Positions 63,755 to 64,000 of a DNA stretch of 64,000 nt are shown here, piece after piece (the first letter of the stretch is position 1; every line of letters starts with the position of its first letter). Location of the stretch: NCBI GenBank assembly GCA_947568835.1, contig OX387608.1:2394001-2458000 (forward strand). Direction: 5' to 3'. The position numbers and the translations under genes are program-made. This DNA is from Protonemura montana. Taxonomy: Eukaryota; Arthropoda; Insecta; Plecoptera; Nemouridae. Under the pieces are notes generated by a model. The model ran no database searches. It saw only the letters and a list, made by a program, of their open reading frames with translations, and was not told where the DNA came from.

Positions 63755-64000
63755 ACAACTATTCTCAATATCCAGCCTCTTGGCATCCTATTCACAATAT
63801 CCAGACTCTTAGCATCCTATTCACAATATCCAGCCTCTTGGCATCCTATTCACAATATCCAGCCTCTTGGCATCCTATTCACAATATCCAGCCTCTTGGC
63901 ACCCTATTCACAATATCCAGCCTCTTGGCACCCTATTCACAATATCCAGCCTCTTAGCACCCTATTCACAATATCCAGCCTCTTGGCACACTATTCACAA
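63755..64000 (+). repeat. 29-bp minisatellite, at least 8 copies, running off the right edge
   Basis: Same unit as at 50588-52252 (CACAATATCCAGCCTCTTGG, then CATCCTATT). It lies in the intron of SDR copy 4 upstream of its 63352-63674 exon. Confidence 0.95.

Overview
The window looks like arthropod, probably insect, nuclear DNA. All recognisable genes are split by GT-AG introns. The predicted proteins sit closest to insect and other animal versions of well-known families, short (TTAGG)n-type tracts occur, and most of the DNA is intronic or repetitive. The species cannot be named from sequence alone.

Layout, left to right. (1) 2618-6422, minus: the 5' four recognised exons of IFT140 (WD40 part); the rest lies beyond the left edge, and two non-LTR reverse-transcriptase relics sit at 1-2520. 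(2) 7553-13510, minus: complete seven-exon tektin-2 gene. (3) 14071-22968, minus: complete ten-exon PRMT7 arginine methyltransferase. (4) 23762-25072, plus: four-exon Uev1A/UBE2V ubiquitin E2 variant, divergent from PRMT7. (5) 26338-30138, minus: seven-exon cytochrome c1. (6) 30485-41028, plus: LSM14/Trailer-hitch RNP protein, divergent from cytochrome c1 across about 350 bp. (7) 42395 to the right edge, minus: four tandem copies of a short-chain dehydrogenase/reductase (SDR) gene of the 15-PGDH/insect alcohol-dehydrogenase-like type. Three are complete, with identical eight-exon structure.

The SDR cluster is the most unusual content. Each complete copy starts with a 29-nt exon (M-L-P-x-x-R...) and continues into an exon with a mitochondrial-presequence-like stretch and a Cys/Pro-rich spacer. 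It then splices in phase onto an ordinary SDR fold. The spacer is about 15 residues in copies 1 and 2, but more than 110 residues of CCPPPP-type sequence in copy 3. In copies 1-3 the catalytic Ser is Gly, and the second Asn of NNAG and the NAD-selecting Asp are also replaced; the divergent copy 4 keeps the Ser. This suggests a mitochondrial, possibly structural, pseudoenzyme family; resemblance of the spacer to sperm mitochondrial Cys/Pro-rich proteins is an inference.

The repeats are also rich: a tRNA-like hairpin family; tandem 91-bp repeats derived from 5S rRNA with the internal promoter, some joined to a SINE-like body; foldback repeats carrying a hammerhead-ribozyme-like core; a 1.2-kb hAT-like element with perfect 8-bp target duplication inside a tRNA-hairpin repeat; a 2-kb palindromic element; and 29-, 41-, 60- and 114-bp minisatellites. 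Exon boundaries below were read by eye from reading frame, splice consensus and phase. I ran no alignment or database search; family comparisons are from memory.
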